A DNA stretch of 64,000 nt from Planctomycetia bacterium (GCA_005799265.1 SYHD01000275.1:1-64000), one strand, 5' to 3'. Shown: positions 1 through 9,791, counted from the stretch's first letter. Program-made: numbers and translations. The notes: generated from the sequence alone by a model not told the origin.

Positions 1-76
1 AACACCGTCAGCATCCTTTGCCTCCGTTTCCAAAATTGCCCAGGCGACGGGCCTTATTGGAACGGAAGCGGCTGGG

Positions 77-664
77 GTGGGTCCAGATTGGACGCCGATT
101 TTAGCGTGGGGGGTGGGTCCCTTTTGCGCGCCGATTACCACCATTTTCAGCGAGGCGGATGCAACCCGGCTTTATCAGGTCGTCGAATCCTTCGAGGCGG
201 CCTGGCAATCCGGCCGTCAGCCGAGCATGAACGATTTCTTGCCTACGGATGCGCCCCTGCGTCAGGCGGTATTGCACAAGCTGGTCTTCGTGGACCTGGA
301 ATATCGCTTGCGGGCCGGCAAAGCCGTTCGCGTCGAAACTTGTCTAGCGCGTTACCCGGAACTTGCGGCGGATCACGAGACCGTCATTGAACTAATCACC
401 TGGGAATACACGTTGCGCCGCCGCCAGGATCCTGGTGTTTCGGCCGCAGAATACCGAGAGCGCTTACCCGATTTCGCCCTGCCGACTGAAATGGCCGAGC
501 GGGCGGCCGAACTCAACTCGCTACGCAATGACCTGGCGGCTTCGCGGCTACCTGGAGTTGAGCCCGCGGATCTTCCGGACGCGCAGGAGAGGTTGGTGCA
601 TGCGACGGCGGATCCCATCGATCGGCCCGGCGACGATCCGTCGGACCTTCCTGAAATTCAATAG
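77..664 (+). pseudogene. N-terminal module of a planctomycete Ser/Thr protein kinase, truncated before the kinase domain
   Basis: Protein contains YPELAADHETVIELITWEYTLRRRQDPGVSAAEYRERLPD, typical of the region preceding kinase domains in planctomycete STKs. The ORF stops at DLPEIQ with no kinase domain. Confidence 0.6.
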
Positions 665-710
665 GTGTTTGGCCTGTGCAAAAAAATTCGACAAAGACAT
701 GGAGACCGCT

Positions 711-1139
711 ATGCTTCGATACGTTATCTTGCTCTGCCTCGGAATCGTGTGTCTTGCGCCGTTGACCTCTGCCCAGGCGCCAGGCCAACGGCAGTATTAC
801 GCCGCCTGGAACAAGCACACCACGAAGAACTATTACTACCGCAACTACTACTTCAAGAAATCCGCCGACGACGAGAAATACACCTATCATTACGCGCTCT
901 ACTACCCATCCCGGGGTAAGCGGATTTTCATGTACAATCCTCATGCACGCAAATACTGGGGTGCATGGGAAGGGGACAAATACTCGTTGCTGTCCAAGGA
1001 CAAACAAAAAGCATCGCTCGACGAAATTGCCGCGGATGGTAATCGGGTCGTAATTCGGGAAAAAGGGGACGCTCATGGCGTGGATGTCCTGGCTGCCCGC
1101 CGCGTTTTCACTTCTTGCGGCTCTTGGGCTTGTCGATAG
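711..1139 (+). pseudogene. Small secreted hypothetical protein, 3' end apparently replaced by IS66 remnant
   Basis: Signal-peptide-like MLRYVILLCLGIVCLAPLTSAQA. The last ~20 codons run antisense through the IS66 KRGGQPGHPRHE coding region. Confidence 0.5.
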
Positions 1140-1300
1140 GATTCTTGACGATATCGCTGGAAGGCGGTTTGGAGGAGTTGGTGGAGTTTTTCTTGGCGGT
1201 GGCAAGTTGCGCGCAGATTAGCAACTTCGACGCAGAGTTGCTCTACGACTTGCATCAGAGTGGCGCATCCTGCGCGCGTTGGCGTCCCCGCGTTCGTCAT
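1073..1300 (-). mobile_element. IS66-type transposase N-terminal remnant (frameshifted)
   Basis: The minus strand encodes MTNAGTPTRAGCATLMQVVEQLCVEVANL, then in another frame KNSTNSSKPPSSDIVKNPIDKPKSRKK and KRGGQPGHP, the hallmark N-terminal region of IS66 TnpC. Confidence 0.8.
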
Positions 1301-1365
1301 GACGCGATAGCATACTCAATCGCCGAAAACGTGACAATCGGGATCGGCAAGGTGTGAGCGATTAC
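1226..1365. repeat. Left copy of ~140 bp direct repeat bracketing the island
   Basis: Near-identical (about 5 mismatches by eye) to 21211-21350, same orientation. Confidence 0.9.
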
Positions 1366-3458
1366 CATCTAGCGATTTGCGCATCGCGCAGCCAGCGTGA
1401 AGCGCCGCGATAAACGGTGAAAACTCCGAGGTTGGTCAGCAACACCGCATGTAAGCCCGTGAAGCCCAGCGTGAACGCTCCGACCACAGAGCACAGGTTG
1501 GGAATCAGTGTGCGCGTATAGACAGCTCGGCGGCGCAGCGTGTATTGGCGGGATATGTCCCAGAGGCCCGCAAGGGCTGACAAGTCACGGCGGAGAAGGA
1601 ATGCGTCCGCCGGATCTTCGGCTTGACATACGACGTCCCCAAGTGAAATCGCCACGCTTGCCTGTCGGGCTGCCAGGTCGTTGCGGCGGCAATCTCCGAT
1701 GTAAGCCACGCGGCCTCCTTCCTGTTGGCATTCGTCAATGACAGCGCCCCGATCCAGGCTGGAACTGCAATTCCTCACGAAATCAACACCGAGTCGATCG
1801 GCCAAATCGTTGGTGCGGACCGGCGTTCGATCTGAGATCAAGCCGATTTGCAATTTTCCGTCCGACCGAAGCTGGACGAGGGCTTTCGCCAGGATATTGA
1901 GGAATTGGGGATCAGGCCGGAGGTTCTCCCCAAGGTCGATGAGCACCGTATCAATCGTTCCAATGCGCGCAAAGACATCGACGTTTCGAATGACAATGCC
2001 CCGGTCCAATCCCCGGGTGATGTCTTCGAGAGTGCCCAGCGGCGCTATCATGCCTGGACCGGTAGCATAGTCAGGGCGCAGTACAGCCAATGCGGTATTG
2101 ATATCTCCTACCAAAAGGCCGAGCCCGGCCGTCGCAAGCGTCGGAGCGGAAAGATTGCGAGAAAAAGGTTCTCCTCTGCTACTGAGCGATGCCTTCGCTG
2201 GCGTCGTGGCTGCATGAACGACCGTGGCAATGGCGTGAGCGCGAGTCTGAACTCCCACCGATTCGACGCGCACGCTCAACTCTCCTTCAAACACGAGACT
2301 GTTCGCGTAAACCTGGTCACCGGGCTCTTTCCATGCGTGGTCCACGGCTCCCCGGACAAGCCGTTCATCCACCCGAGCGCGGCCGCTGCTGACGACTCCG
2401 TCGACGGGAATCAATCCGCCGCTCCGAACAGCAAGGACATCGCCTGGTTGGACCGCATCGATGGGGACTTCCCAATGCCGGTCGTCTCGGCACACGCTCG
2501 CGAAATGCGCCTGCCGGCGAATTCGCGTCAATAGATGATTCTGAGCGGTCGCCACACGTCGGTGGTACAAGCGATCCCAGAAATTGACCAGACTGGCCAT
2601 GAGGGCGGCAGGGAAGAACATCCCACTTGCCAACGTCAAGCCAGCGATTGCCGAATACACCGTTGCCGGCCCAGGCCGAAGCTGGCGTAACTCCCGTGCC
2701 GCTTCGCCGAACTTGCGGAGATTGCTCCAAACCAATACTCCTGCGCTAAGCGGCGCTACCATGGGGCTGACGAAATCCGCCATGAGAGACAATCCCAAAT
2801 TGGAATTATCGACCAACACGGCTCGGTTGTGATTTGCGATGCTTCCGGACTGTAAATCGGTCAGATCCTTTAACAGTCCTTCAACGACGTACAACAATTG
2901 TCGCAGCGTCAGAGCACTTTCGTCATAAGAAACGAGCAGAGTTCCAGTGTGGCTGTTAGCGCTCGCTTGCGTCACTCCATGGACCGCGCGGAGTTCATTC
3001 TCGATATGCTGAGCTGCTTCGTATTTGCGCCATATTTCATCATGGCGCAGGCGGACTCGACCCGGAAGGCTATGGACGATCTTCCACGTCGAAATCCCGG
3101 CTTCATACCGGAAAATGCTTACCGAACTGGGACGGCTACGCCGAAGGCAAAGACTCTCAGCTGCGGAAGCATGTGATGGGTTCGGTTGGCCAAGCGCAAC
3201 GGCGAGGCGTCTCAAAAAGGTCCCAGAGGCTTGCTCGACGGAATGAAAGAGGATTGCGCGGCCACGAACCGGATCAATAGAAATTTCACGGAGGTTTTCA
3301 AGCTCAAGAACGCGATTCAAAAAACCACGACAGGATGCAGCCGCGGGTTCCGTGAAGATCCCAGGTTCGTCGAGTTGCACTTCCCCGTTGCCGCCTGACC
3401 GGGCTGCGGGAAATGATATGCGGGCCTGGCGTATCATGGTAATTCCGGCCGTTTCCAA
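1362..3458 (-). CDS. Degenerate (pseudo-) P-type ATPase with two HMA-like N-terminal modules
   Basis: HMA_2-type motif WKIVHSLPGRVRLRHDEIW...TGTLLVSYD and the P-ATPase membrane scaffold. DKTGT is replaced by DLGEN, TGES by RGAV, GDGIND by GDCRRND, and the N-domain is missing. Start uncertain (TTG 3458 or ATG 3437). Confidence 0.85.
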   Translation of the reverse strand: METAGITMIRQARISFPAARSGGNGEVQLDEPGIFTEPAAASCRGFLNRVLELENLREISIDPVRGRAILFHSVEQASGTFLRRLAVALGQPNPSHASAAESLCLRRSRPSSVSIFRYEAGISTWKIVHSLPGRVRLRHDEIWRKYEAAQHIENELRAVHGVTQASANSHTGTLLVSYDESALTLRQLLYVVEGLLKDLTDLQSGSIANHNRAVLVDNSNLGLSLMADFVSPMVAPLSAGVLVWSNLRKFGEAARELRQLRPGPATVYSAIAGLTLASGMFFPAALMASLVNFWDRLYHRRVATAQNHLLTRIRRQAHFASVCRDDRHWEVPIDAVQPGDVLAVRSGGLIPVDGVVSSGRARVDERLVRGAVDHAWKEPGDQVYANSLVFEGELSVRVESVGVQTRAHAIATVVHAATTPAKASLSSRGEPFSRNLSAPTLATAGLGLLVGDINTALAVLRPDYATGPGMIAPLGTLEDITRGLDRGIVIRNVDVFARIGTIDTVLIDLGENLRPDPQFLNILAKALVQLRSDGKLQIGLISDRTPVRTNDLADRLGVDFVRNCSSSLDRGAVIDECQQEGGRVAYIGDCRRNDLAARQASVAISLGDVVCQAEDPADAFLLRRDLSALAGLWDISRQYTLRRRAVYTRTLIPNLCSVVGAFTLGFTGLHAVLLTNLGVFTVYRGASRWLRDAQIARW

Positions 3459-3520
3459 AAGCGCAAGGGGCCGCTATTCTGCCTGGCACCAGTCCTTTTC
3501 TGGAATTTCCTGGTGCTCAT

Positions 3521-3742
3521 TTAGCTTGCGCTAGCGGGGCGGTGTAATGAGATCCATTGCTCGTATGCCAAGGATCCGACGAATCCCCATCGCAACAATC
3601 CCAGCGCCAAACGCACGACGATCAGACCGGCGAGGACGCCGAGACTGACTTCCGGAGCAAGCACGATGATTACCCCCGTCATAACCGTGGCACCCAGCGC
3701 CACGGTGAGGAGGCCCGCGATTCGAAGAGCTTTCATCAACAT
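3521..3742 (-). CDS. Small two-TM membrane protein
   Basis: MLMKALRIAGLLTVALGATVMTGVIIVLAPEVSLGVLAGLIVVRLALGLLRWGFV; sits between the two P-ATPase genes in the same orientation. Confidence 0.6.
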   Translation of the reverse strand: MLMKALRIAGLLTVALGATVMTGVIIVLAPEVSLGVLAGLIVVRLALGLLRWGFVGSLAYEQWISLHRPASAS

Positions 3743-3770
3743 GGATTCCTCGTCTTTTAATAGTTCCAGG

Positions 3771-6374
3771 TTACCCGCGCTGACGCGTCGCCAAACGCAG
3801 TTGTTCTTCAAGATTTTTTTGGTTCTGCAAACGGGCGACTTCACGCAAGGGCATGACGCCGTTGATCAAGGCGCCAATCGCCGCGACGTTGTTTGTCAAG
3901 ACAGACGCCATGATGCCGAAACCCATCGTGAAAACGCCACCGATGCACAAGGCGTTCGGCAGGATGATCATACCCCAGCTGCGTTTGACGTTGGCATCGA
4001 GGCGGCGTGAAATGTCGAGGAATTCGCACAGCTTGGCCAGGCTCTCTTCCATGAACACGACCTGGGCGGTGTCGGTCGCGATGGAAGTCGCCCCGCGCAA
4101 CGACACCGATACGTTGGCTTTCTTCAAGGCGATCGAGTCGTTGATGCCATCGCCGACGAAGCAAACCTTACGTCCCTGCTTTTGCAGCATTTCCACGTAG
4201 TCCGCTTTGTCCCCGGGGAGGACGCCGGCAAAATACTCGTCCATGCCGAGACTTTCCGCGAGACGGCGCGTGGGCCCTTCGTGGTCACCGGAAATGATGG
4301 CAAGGTGGCTGATGCCGCGTTTCCGCAATCCGGTGACGATTTCCTGTGCTTCCGGCCGATGCGAGGCGCGGAGTTCGAGAGCGCCCCCAAGTTCATCCCC
4401 CACCGCGACCATCACGAGCGAAAAGCCTTCGTCATGGGCTCGGTCCAGCGAGTGCTGAATTTCGGAGGGAATGGCGATGCCTTCCATCGTCATGAAACGG
4501 GCGCTGCCGACGCGAACCCTCTTTCCGTTCACCTCGACGTTGATGCCGAAACCAACGTGATATTTCGAGTCATCGGTGGTGGGCAATGGCCGTCCGAGTG
4601 TGGCGAACTTCTGCATGATGGCCTTGGCAATGGGATGTCCGAAACGATTCTCAGCGGCGGCTGCATAAGTCAGGATTTGCTCGGCATCGTGATTGCCGCA
4701 GGCGTGGATGGCGCCGACCTCCGGCACTTCGCGCGTCAACGTCCCAGTCTTGTCGAAGAGGACGGTGTCCACATCGTTCATCATTTCCATCGCCCGGCCG
4801 TCCTTGACGAGGATGCCGTGCTGGGCGCACAAGGCCAGGGAGCTGAGCATCGCGAGCGGCGCCGCCATGCGGATGCCGGTGCCAAAATCGCTATTAAGAA
4901 CAGCCGTGGCGCCGGCGGGCCCCATCGCCGCCAGAGCGACGGTACCGATGGCAAGGGTCGGCAACACGGCGCGGTCCGCCATTCGTTCCCCCTTGTTCTG
5001 GGAATCCAGCTTGTAGCCGGCCGAATCATTCAGAATGGAAGCGATCTTCGCCGACGTGGTGTCGGTACCTGCTTTTTCCACCTCGACGAACACCTTGCCC
5101 GCCACCACCATCGTCGAAGCGAACACGTGATCGCCGACAACTTTCTCCGCCGGGGTCGATTCACCGGTCAAGGCGTGCTGGTCGATCATCGCGATGCCTT
5201 CCTTGACGATCCCGTCCACAGGGACCGCCTCGCCCGTGCCGACGACGATGATGTCTTGCGGCTGGACTTGCTCCAGGGGAACTTCGATTTCTTGGCCGTC
5301 CCGGCAGAGCCAAACGAAGCGAGGCTGCTTACCGAACGCGCTCATCAATAAGCGTTTAGAACTGTCCTGGGTCATCTTGACGAGTTTACGTCCAAAACTA
5401 AGGCACCAGCAGAGTACGGACCCTGCGAAAATGGAACCGGTGCCCACGCAAGCCGAGACCACGATGGCGTCGAGCACGTCCACGCCCAGGCGCCGTTCCT
5501 TGACCAATACCTGGTACGCTTCCTTGAAGGTGTGAACGGAGGTGTAAACAAAAACGCCCGTGGCGAGCGGCCATAGAGGCGGCGCCAAGAATTGGGCCGC
5601 TGCCGCCAACGGCACGGACAAGGTGCAGATCGGCAAGTTAAGATCGTTCGGGTCAGGCCGGCCCACATTTTCCACTCGATCCAGGGCGCTGTTGAGGACC
5701 TCCAGCACCTGGTCGCGGCGAATCTGTTGTTCGTTGTAAGCGACCAACACCGTTCCCGTGGCGGGATTCGCCTTGTAGTTATCGATCCCCATCACGCTCA
5801 TCAATTCGCGTTCAATCGACTGGCAAACCTCGCTTCGGCGGTAGAGAACTTCATTCCACAGACGTATCCGGCCCGGCAACTCATGGCGCACCTCCCATTT
5901 CGACACGACCGCGCCTTGACGGAACAACCGTAATTCACCCGCCGCATTCGGTTGCCAGCGCACTTTTCGGGGAGCCGGTCCTGGAGTCTTATGAACGTCG
6001 CCATTGCCGCTTCCACTTCCATCCCCATCTGGCGTATGCCCATTTGGCCCGAGACCATGGCCTACCTTGCCGTTGGGGCGTCCGCTGCCAGGACGTACGG
6101 ACACGTGAGTGCCGGATGCTGCTTTTCCATTCGTACTCGCCAGCAGACTCGCAAGAATCTTGTCGAGAGTTTGTTGCCGGGTCGCCGTTAACGGACAGTA
6201 GCTGATCTGCGCATGGGAACGGCTTCCCTGGACCTCGACACTTCGAACCGGCTCCGCAAGCAGAATTCTGTCTAGGAACGATTGACAGAGATCTCCTGAC
6301 GGGTCAGAGAATAGAACGCGGCTTCGAAGCTCAATAGTGCCTTCGCGAGGGTACGCAACGGAGATATCAATCAC
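3771..6374 (-). CDS. P-type ATPase (P1B-like) with two non-canonical HMA-like N-terminal modules
   Basis: LFDKTGTLTREVP, LTGESTPAEK, RFGHPIAKA (HP motif) and GDGINDSIALKKA all intact; WEVRHELPGRIRLWNEVLY (HMA_2-like). GTG start preceded by GAGAGGA. Confidence 0.93.
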   Translation of the reverse strand: MIDISVAYPREGTIELRSRVLFSDPSGDLCQSFLDRILLAEPVRSVEVQGSRSHAQISYCPLTATRQQTLDKILASLLASTNGKAASGTHVSVRPGSGRPNGKVGHGLGPNGHTPDGDGSGSGNGDVHKTPGPAPRKVRWQPNAAGELRLFRQGAVVSKWEVRHELPGRIRLWNEVLYRRSEVCQSIERELMSVMGIDNYKANPATGTVLVAYNEQQIRRDQVLEVLNSALDRVENVGRPDPNDLNLPICTLSVPLAAAAQFLAPPLWPLATGVFVYTSVHTFKEAYQVLVKERRLGVDVLDAIVVSACVGTGSIFAGSVLCWCLSFGRKLVKMTQDSSKRLLMSAFGKQPRFVWLCRDGQEIEVPLEQVQPQDIIVVGTGEAVPVDGIVKEGIAMIDQHALTGESTPAEKVVGDHVFASTMVVAGKVFVEVEKAGTDTTSAKIASILNDSAGYKLDSQNKGERMADRAVLPTLAIGTVALAAMGPAGATAVLNSDFGTGIRMAAPLAMLSSLALCAQHGILVKDGRAMEMMNDVDTVLFDKTGTLTREVPEVGAIHACGNHDAEQILTYAAAAENRFGHPIAKAIMQKFATLGRPLPTTDDSKYHVGFGINVEVNGKRVRVGSARFMTMEGIAIPSEIQHSLDRAHDEGFSLVMVAVGDELGGALELRASHRPEAQEIVTGLRKRGISHLAIISGDHEGPTRRLAESLGMDEYFAGVLPGDKADYVEMLQKQGRKVCFVGDGINDSIALKKANVSVSLRGATSIATDTAQVVFMEESLAKLCEFLDISRRLDANVKRSWGMIILPNALCIGGVFTMGFGIMASVLTNNVAAIGALINGVMPLREVARLQNQKNLEEQLRLATRQRG

Positions 6375-6450
6375 TAGATAAAGTCCTCTCTGGGCGGATC
6401 ACGCCCACTGGTCGGCTCAAGGAATTCCAATGGAGGAATGAACGCTCGCC

Positions 6451-6843
6451 CTACGCGGGGACGGGAGCAACAGAGAGCCCGCCAACGGAATCAAGCGACC
6501 CGGACGTTGCGATTTTTCCGGCCCATTGGTCGCGAAGTTTGTGAACGGAATCCGCTGCTGCCTGGGCCCCGTCCACCAAGCCGTGGCAAATGACGTTGTC
6601 TTTGGGCACGAAGCTGAGCACCAAGAACGTCGGGAACATGATGCCGTAGGACATGCAGTAACAGGTGGTGTAGATGGTCTTCGAGACGGCGCGGGCAGTG
6701 GTTTCGGCAACGAGTTGCGCGCTCCTTTGAGCATCCGCAGCGCCGGAGCGAATGCCCTTGGATGCCAAAGTCATTGCCGTGGCGTCCCGTTGCGTTTGGG
6801 CGGAGGCCAGTGTCTGGGTATTCACGGCAGGATCGGTGCTCAT
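6451..6843 (-). CDS. Small membrane protein, FPT/GLxDGA family member A
   Basis: SKTIYTTCYCMSYGIMFPTFLVLSFVPKDNVICHGLVDGAQAAADSVHKLRDQWAG. ATG at 6843 with AAGGAGACATCC upstream. Confidence 0.8.
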   Translation of the reverse strand: MSTDPAVNTQTLASAQTQRDATAMTLASKGIRSGAADAQRSAQLVAETTARAVSKTIYTTCYCMSYGIMFPTFLVLSFVPKDNVICHGLVDGAQAAADSVHKLRDQWAGKIATSGSLDSVGGLSVAPVPA

Positions 6844-7007
6844 GGATGTCTCCTTGCTCTTTTGGTGCAAACCAACCATTCTTTGCGTAGCTCAAACATC
6901 GAGAAGCGACGCCGCTTCCCCAACTTCAACACGTCAAAGCATTTCCACAAACAAGTCACAAGAAAAGGACCGGCCTGGACGAGAAAACGCCACAACCGGG
7001 CGCGTAA

Positions 7008-7691
7008 TCAGTGCAGCAACACCCAAACAATTGCCCGAAACGCTAACTCGGTGCTGTTGTGAATTCCCAGCTTGGTACGCATGCGCTCTCGGTACGTTTC
7101 CACGGTGTGAACACTCACGTCGAGTTTGCGGGCGATGCGACGCGTCGTCTCCCCGCGCCCAATCAATTCAAAAACTTCGAACTCGCGCTGCGTTAGCGCA
7201 TGGAGTGGATTGGGGGGAACGTTTTGGTTGGCGTCCGCGACTTCGCACAGCATCTTTTGGGCAATCGTCGGACTGACAAACATTCGGCCTTCCGCCAGCT
7301 CGCAAAGGCCGTACAGAATCTCGTCCGCGCCTGCGCCGTTGCCCATGTAACCCGCTGCGCCCGCGTTGAGCGCCAACCCCGCATACAGAGAATCCTCGTA
7401 ATTGGAGGTGACCAAAATACGATGCCTGGAGTTGGCTTGTTTCATTCGGGCGATAAAATCCAGCCCCATGCCGTTCTTGAGCGACATGGACAATAGGACC
7501 AGGTCTGGGTTGTGAATCTTGACATCGGCGATCGCTTCCTCGGGGGTGGCGGATTCCTTGCAGATCGAAAAACACGGTTGCTCGCGCAGCAGATTCACTG
7601 CTCCCAGCCGCGCCAGGGAACTATCGCTTACGATGTGAACTGTCTTCGGGAGAACGCCGGGTTCACCGGTTCGGCGCAGAAATGGGTGCAT
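7008..7691 (-). CDS. NarL/LuxR-type response regulator with atypical receiver
   Basis: HTH LTQREFEVFELIGRGETTRRIARKLDVSVHTVETYRERMRTKLG. Receiver DLVLLSMSLKNG carries Ser at the phosphoacceptor position. Confidence 0.9.
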   Translation of the reverse strand: MHPFLRRTGEPGVLPKTVHIVSDSSLARLGAVNLLREQPCFSICKESATPEEAIADVKIHNPDLVLLSMSLKNGMGLDFIARMKQANSRHRILVTSNYEDSLYAGLALNAGAAGYMGNGAGADEILYGLCELAEGRMFVSPTIAQKMLCEVADANQNVPPNPLHALTQREFEVFELIGRGETTRRIARKLDVSVHTVETYRERMRTKLGIHNSTELAFRAIVWVLLH

Positions 7692-7928
7692 GACTGCGCT
7701 CCAGTGGGAAAAACGGCGGACTACGTCGTTTTTCCTGGTTCCTATGTGATTCTCCCAAGAGGAGATCCTATCCTTGACAGGGTTTCGCAATGGGAGAGAG
7801 TATCTAATGTAGTAATTTAAGAAACCAGATCAGCCGAGGAGTCGGAATTAACCGGATTGAGGTGTAGTGGAAATCCTGACAAGAAAGTGATGCCGGGGCA
7901 GAAGGTCGGAGGTTCGCACGCAAACAGA

Positions 7929-8513
7929 CTAACTGCCCCCTTTTCGCATGCGCTCTACGGAATCCTTTGCAGCAATAGCGCCCTCCCGCAATCCCCGGCT
8001 CACGGGGTTGTCTGGCAGCATTTCCATGAGGAGGCACGTCGGAAACGCCACGCCATAACCCACGGCATAACCCGCAGTGTAGGCGATTCTTGACAATACG
8101 TCGGTCGGTGCCGACGCCGGTGTCTTATCAGGCGGCCCCTTGACTTCGGCTTCGGCTGCCGCAGCCGCGACTGCGGCGGCAAGAGCGGCGAATGCGTCGG
8201 CGGAACTGGGTTCAGATGGACCGGACGGCGCTTCCGAAACGGAACCCAAAAAGGAAGCCGCCAGATCCTGAAGGGTTGTTGTTTTCACAGCTTCCTTCAC
8301 CTGCGTTTCCGGAATAGGATCCGATTTTTTCGGTGCAGTTTGCGGCGTGGGAGATTGTATACTCCGGCGGTCCCTTGTATCCGGCGATGGTTGGCGAATC
8401 TCGAATACAGCATGTACGCGGCAGTATTTCGACCCGGGTTGAGCCGGATTCTGGCAGCGCGTATTTCGCTTGGTCATCGCCTTGCACAACATCAGTTCAT
8501 CCTCTGCTTGCAT
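7929..8513 (-). CDS. Cys/His metal-binding knuckle fused to FPT/GLxDGA membrane motif (member D)
   Basis: CKAMTKRNTRCQNPAQPGSKYCRVHA near the N-terminus. C-terminal AYTAGYAVGYGVAFPTCLLMEMLPDNPVSRGLREGAIAAKDSV. Confidence 0.8.
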   Translation of the reverse strand: MQAEDELMLCKAMTKRNTRCQNPAQPGSKYCRVHAVFEIRQPSPDTRDRRSIQSPTPQTAPKKSDPIPETQVKEAVKTTTLQDLAASFLGSVSEAPSGPSEPSSADAFAALAAAVAAAAAEAEVKGPPDKTPASAPTDVLSRIAYTAGYAVGYGVAFPTCLLMEMLPDNPVSRGLREGAIAAKDSVERMRKGGS

Positions 8514-8567
8514 CGCCTACCCAGCGTGAAGCCAATAATCATTACGAGTGATTACAGTCAGCATACC

Positions 8568-9623
8568 TCAGACGCGTGTCGGACCATCCATGCTCTCCGG
8601 TATTTCTTCGTCAATGTCGTGCATGATGGTGGGCAGGCGTACGATCATGTACATTCCTAGCACTGATGCCGCCAGTACGACCATCATGCTTGAACCGCTC
8701 ATCTGAATGAAGACGATATTGAAGACCAGAACGGAGATCAGCAATGCCAACAACGAGCATTTGACCTTACGCCGCATACCACGATATTTCTGCCAGTCAC
8801 GTAGCATCATCCCGAACAGTGTTGAACGGACCAGGCGTTCGTTGAGAGCCGGCGACGAACGCACCAAGAAATATGTCGTCAAGAGGAGGAACGGCACGGT
8901 GGGAATGCCAGGCACGATCAGGCCGATCAACGTCATGCCGAAACTTAGTCCTGCCAGGATGAGGTTAATCGCACGTGCAATCCTGACCACCAGCGTGCGG
9001 AACCCTCGTTCCAGGCGGGCCCGTAACGAGAGCGGCCCGACCGCTTCTTCATATACGGCTTCGTCCGCAACGCGCAGCAGACGCGGAAGGTCGATTCCGG
9101 CTGGGGCAAGACGAACCGTGAGAGTGTTGGATAAAGGCCACAAATACACGGACGTAACTCCGGGAAGCGTCCTCAACTCGGTACACACGTGTTGGGCAAT
9201 TTCTCGATTCTGGGCAACGGCCTGGTGGCGCATCTGGAGATACTGTGGGGTCTGACGTAGGATTTCCCAGGCGGAAAACCTCTCATCGCGGCGATAAATG
9301 CGCGTAGAGCGACGACGTAAGGCCAAATCCAGCAAGGAGCGGATTGGGACGCTCACGGCGTTTGGGGCTGGGCTTTGCAGAGCATTCACCAATCTGGTTA
9401 GCCGCATTTCCGCAGCAAACGCAGACGAACATACCAGCTTGGCGGTGCCCCAGAAGTGGTCGATCTCGAGCGATTGGACCTCCGCAACGCCAAACACCCG
9501 CTCGATGAAATCGCGACAGTCCAGCGTATCAGAATTCTTGAACAACCCTGGCGCCTCGACCCAAACCGCGTCGGACGTGGAACGAATCGAGACACCGGAC
9601 GGGACAGGCTCGCTATTGGACAT
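8568..9623 (-). CDS. DUF454 (YbaN-like) membrane protein with N-terminal HMA-like modules
   Basis: LILAGLSFGMTLIGLIVPGIPTVPFLLLTTYFLVRSSPALNERL is DUF454-like. The N-terminus VWVEAPGLFKNSDTLDCRDFIERVFGVAEVQSLEIDHFWGTAKL matches the 20417-20863 protein and the two P-ATPases. Confidence 0.8.
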   Translation of the reverse strand: MSNSEPVPSGVSIRSTSDAVWVEAPGLFKNSDTLDCRDFIERVFGVAEVQSLEIDHFWGTAKLVCSSAFAAEMRLTRLVNALQSPAPNAVSVPIRSLLDLALRRRSTRIYRRDERFSAWEILRQTPQYLQMRHQAVAQNREIAQHVCTELRTLPGVTSVYLWPLSNTLTVRLAPAGIDLPRLLRVADEAVYEEAVGPLSLRARLERGFRTLVVRIARAINLILAGLSFGMTLIGLIVPGIPTVPFLLLTTYFLVRSSPALNERLVRSTLFGMMLRDWQKYRGMRRKVKCSLLALLISVLVFNIVFIQMSGSSMMVVLAASVLGMYMIVRLPTIMHDIDEEIPESMDGPTRV

Positions 9624-9642
9624 CGCATCACCCCGAATTCGT

Positions 9643-9756
9643 TCAGGCAATGAGGATTCCCACTGCCAGCAAACCTGCGACCCAACCGATGGCGAACACA
9701 AAACCAGTCAACAGGCCTTCAAAGATCATATTCGCGACGCGGGTAATACTGCACAT
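9643..9756 (-). CDS. 37-aa single-TM micropeptide
   Basis: Manual translation MCSITRVANMIFEGLLTGFVFAIGWVAGLLAVGILIA*; AAGGAG located 7 nt before ATG; sits in the gap between two collinear genes. Confidence 0.55.
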   Translation of the reverse strand: MCSITRVANMIFEGLLTGFVFAIGWVAGLLAVGILIA

Positions 9757-9791
9757 CACTTGCTCCTTATTAAATTGCTTGGCGGATAAAG

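Noticed and set aside
4182-5351. 389-aa plus-strand ORF
   Set aside because: Antisense to the well-supported P-type ATPase; shadow ORF of high-GC coding DNA with no motif.
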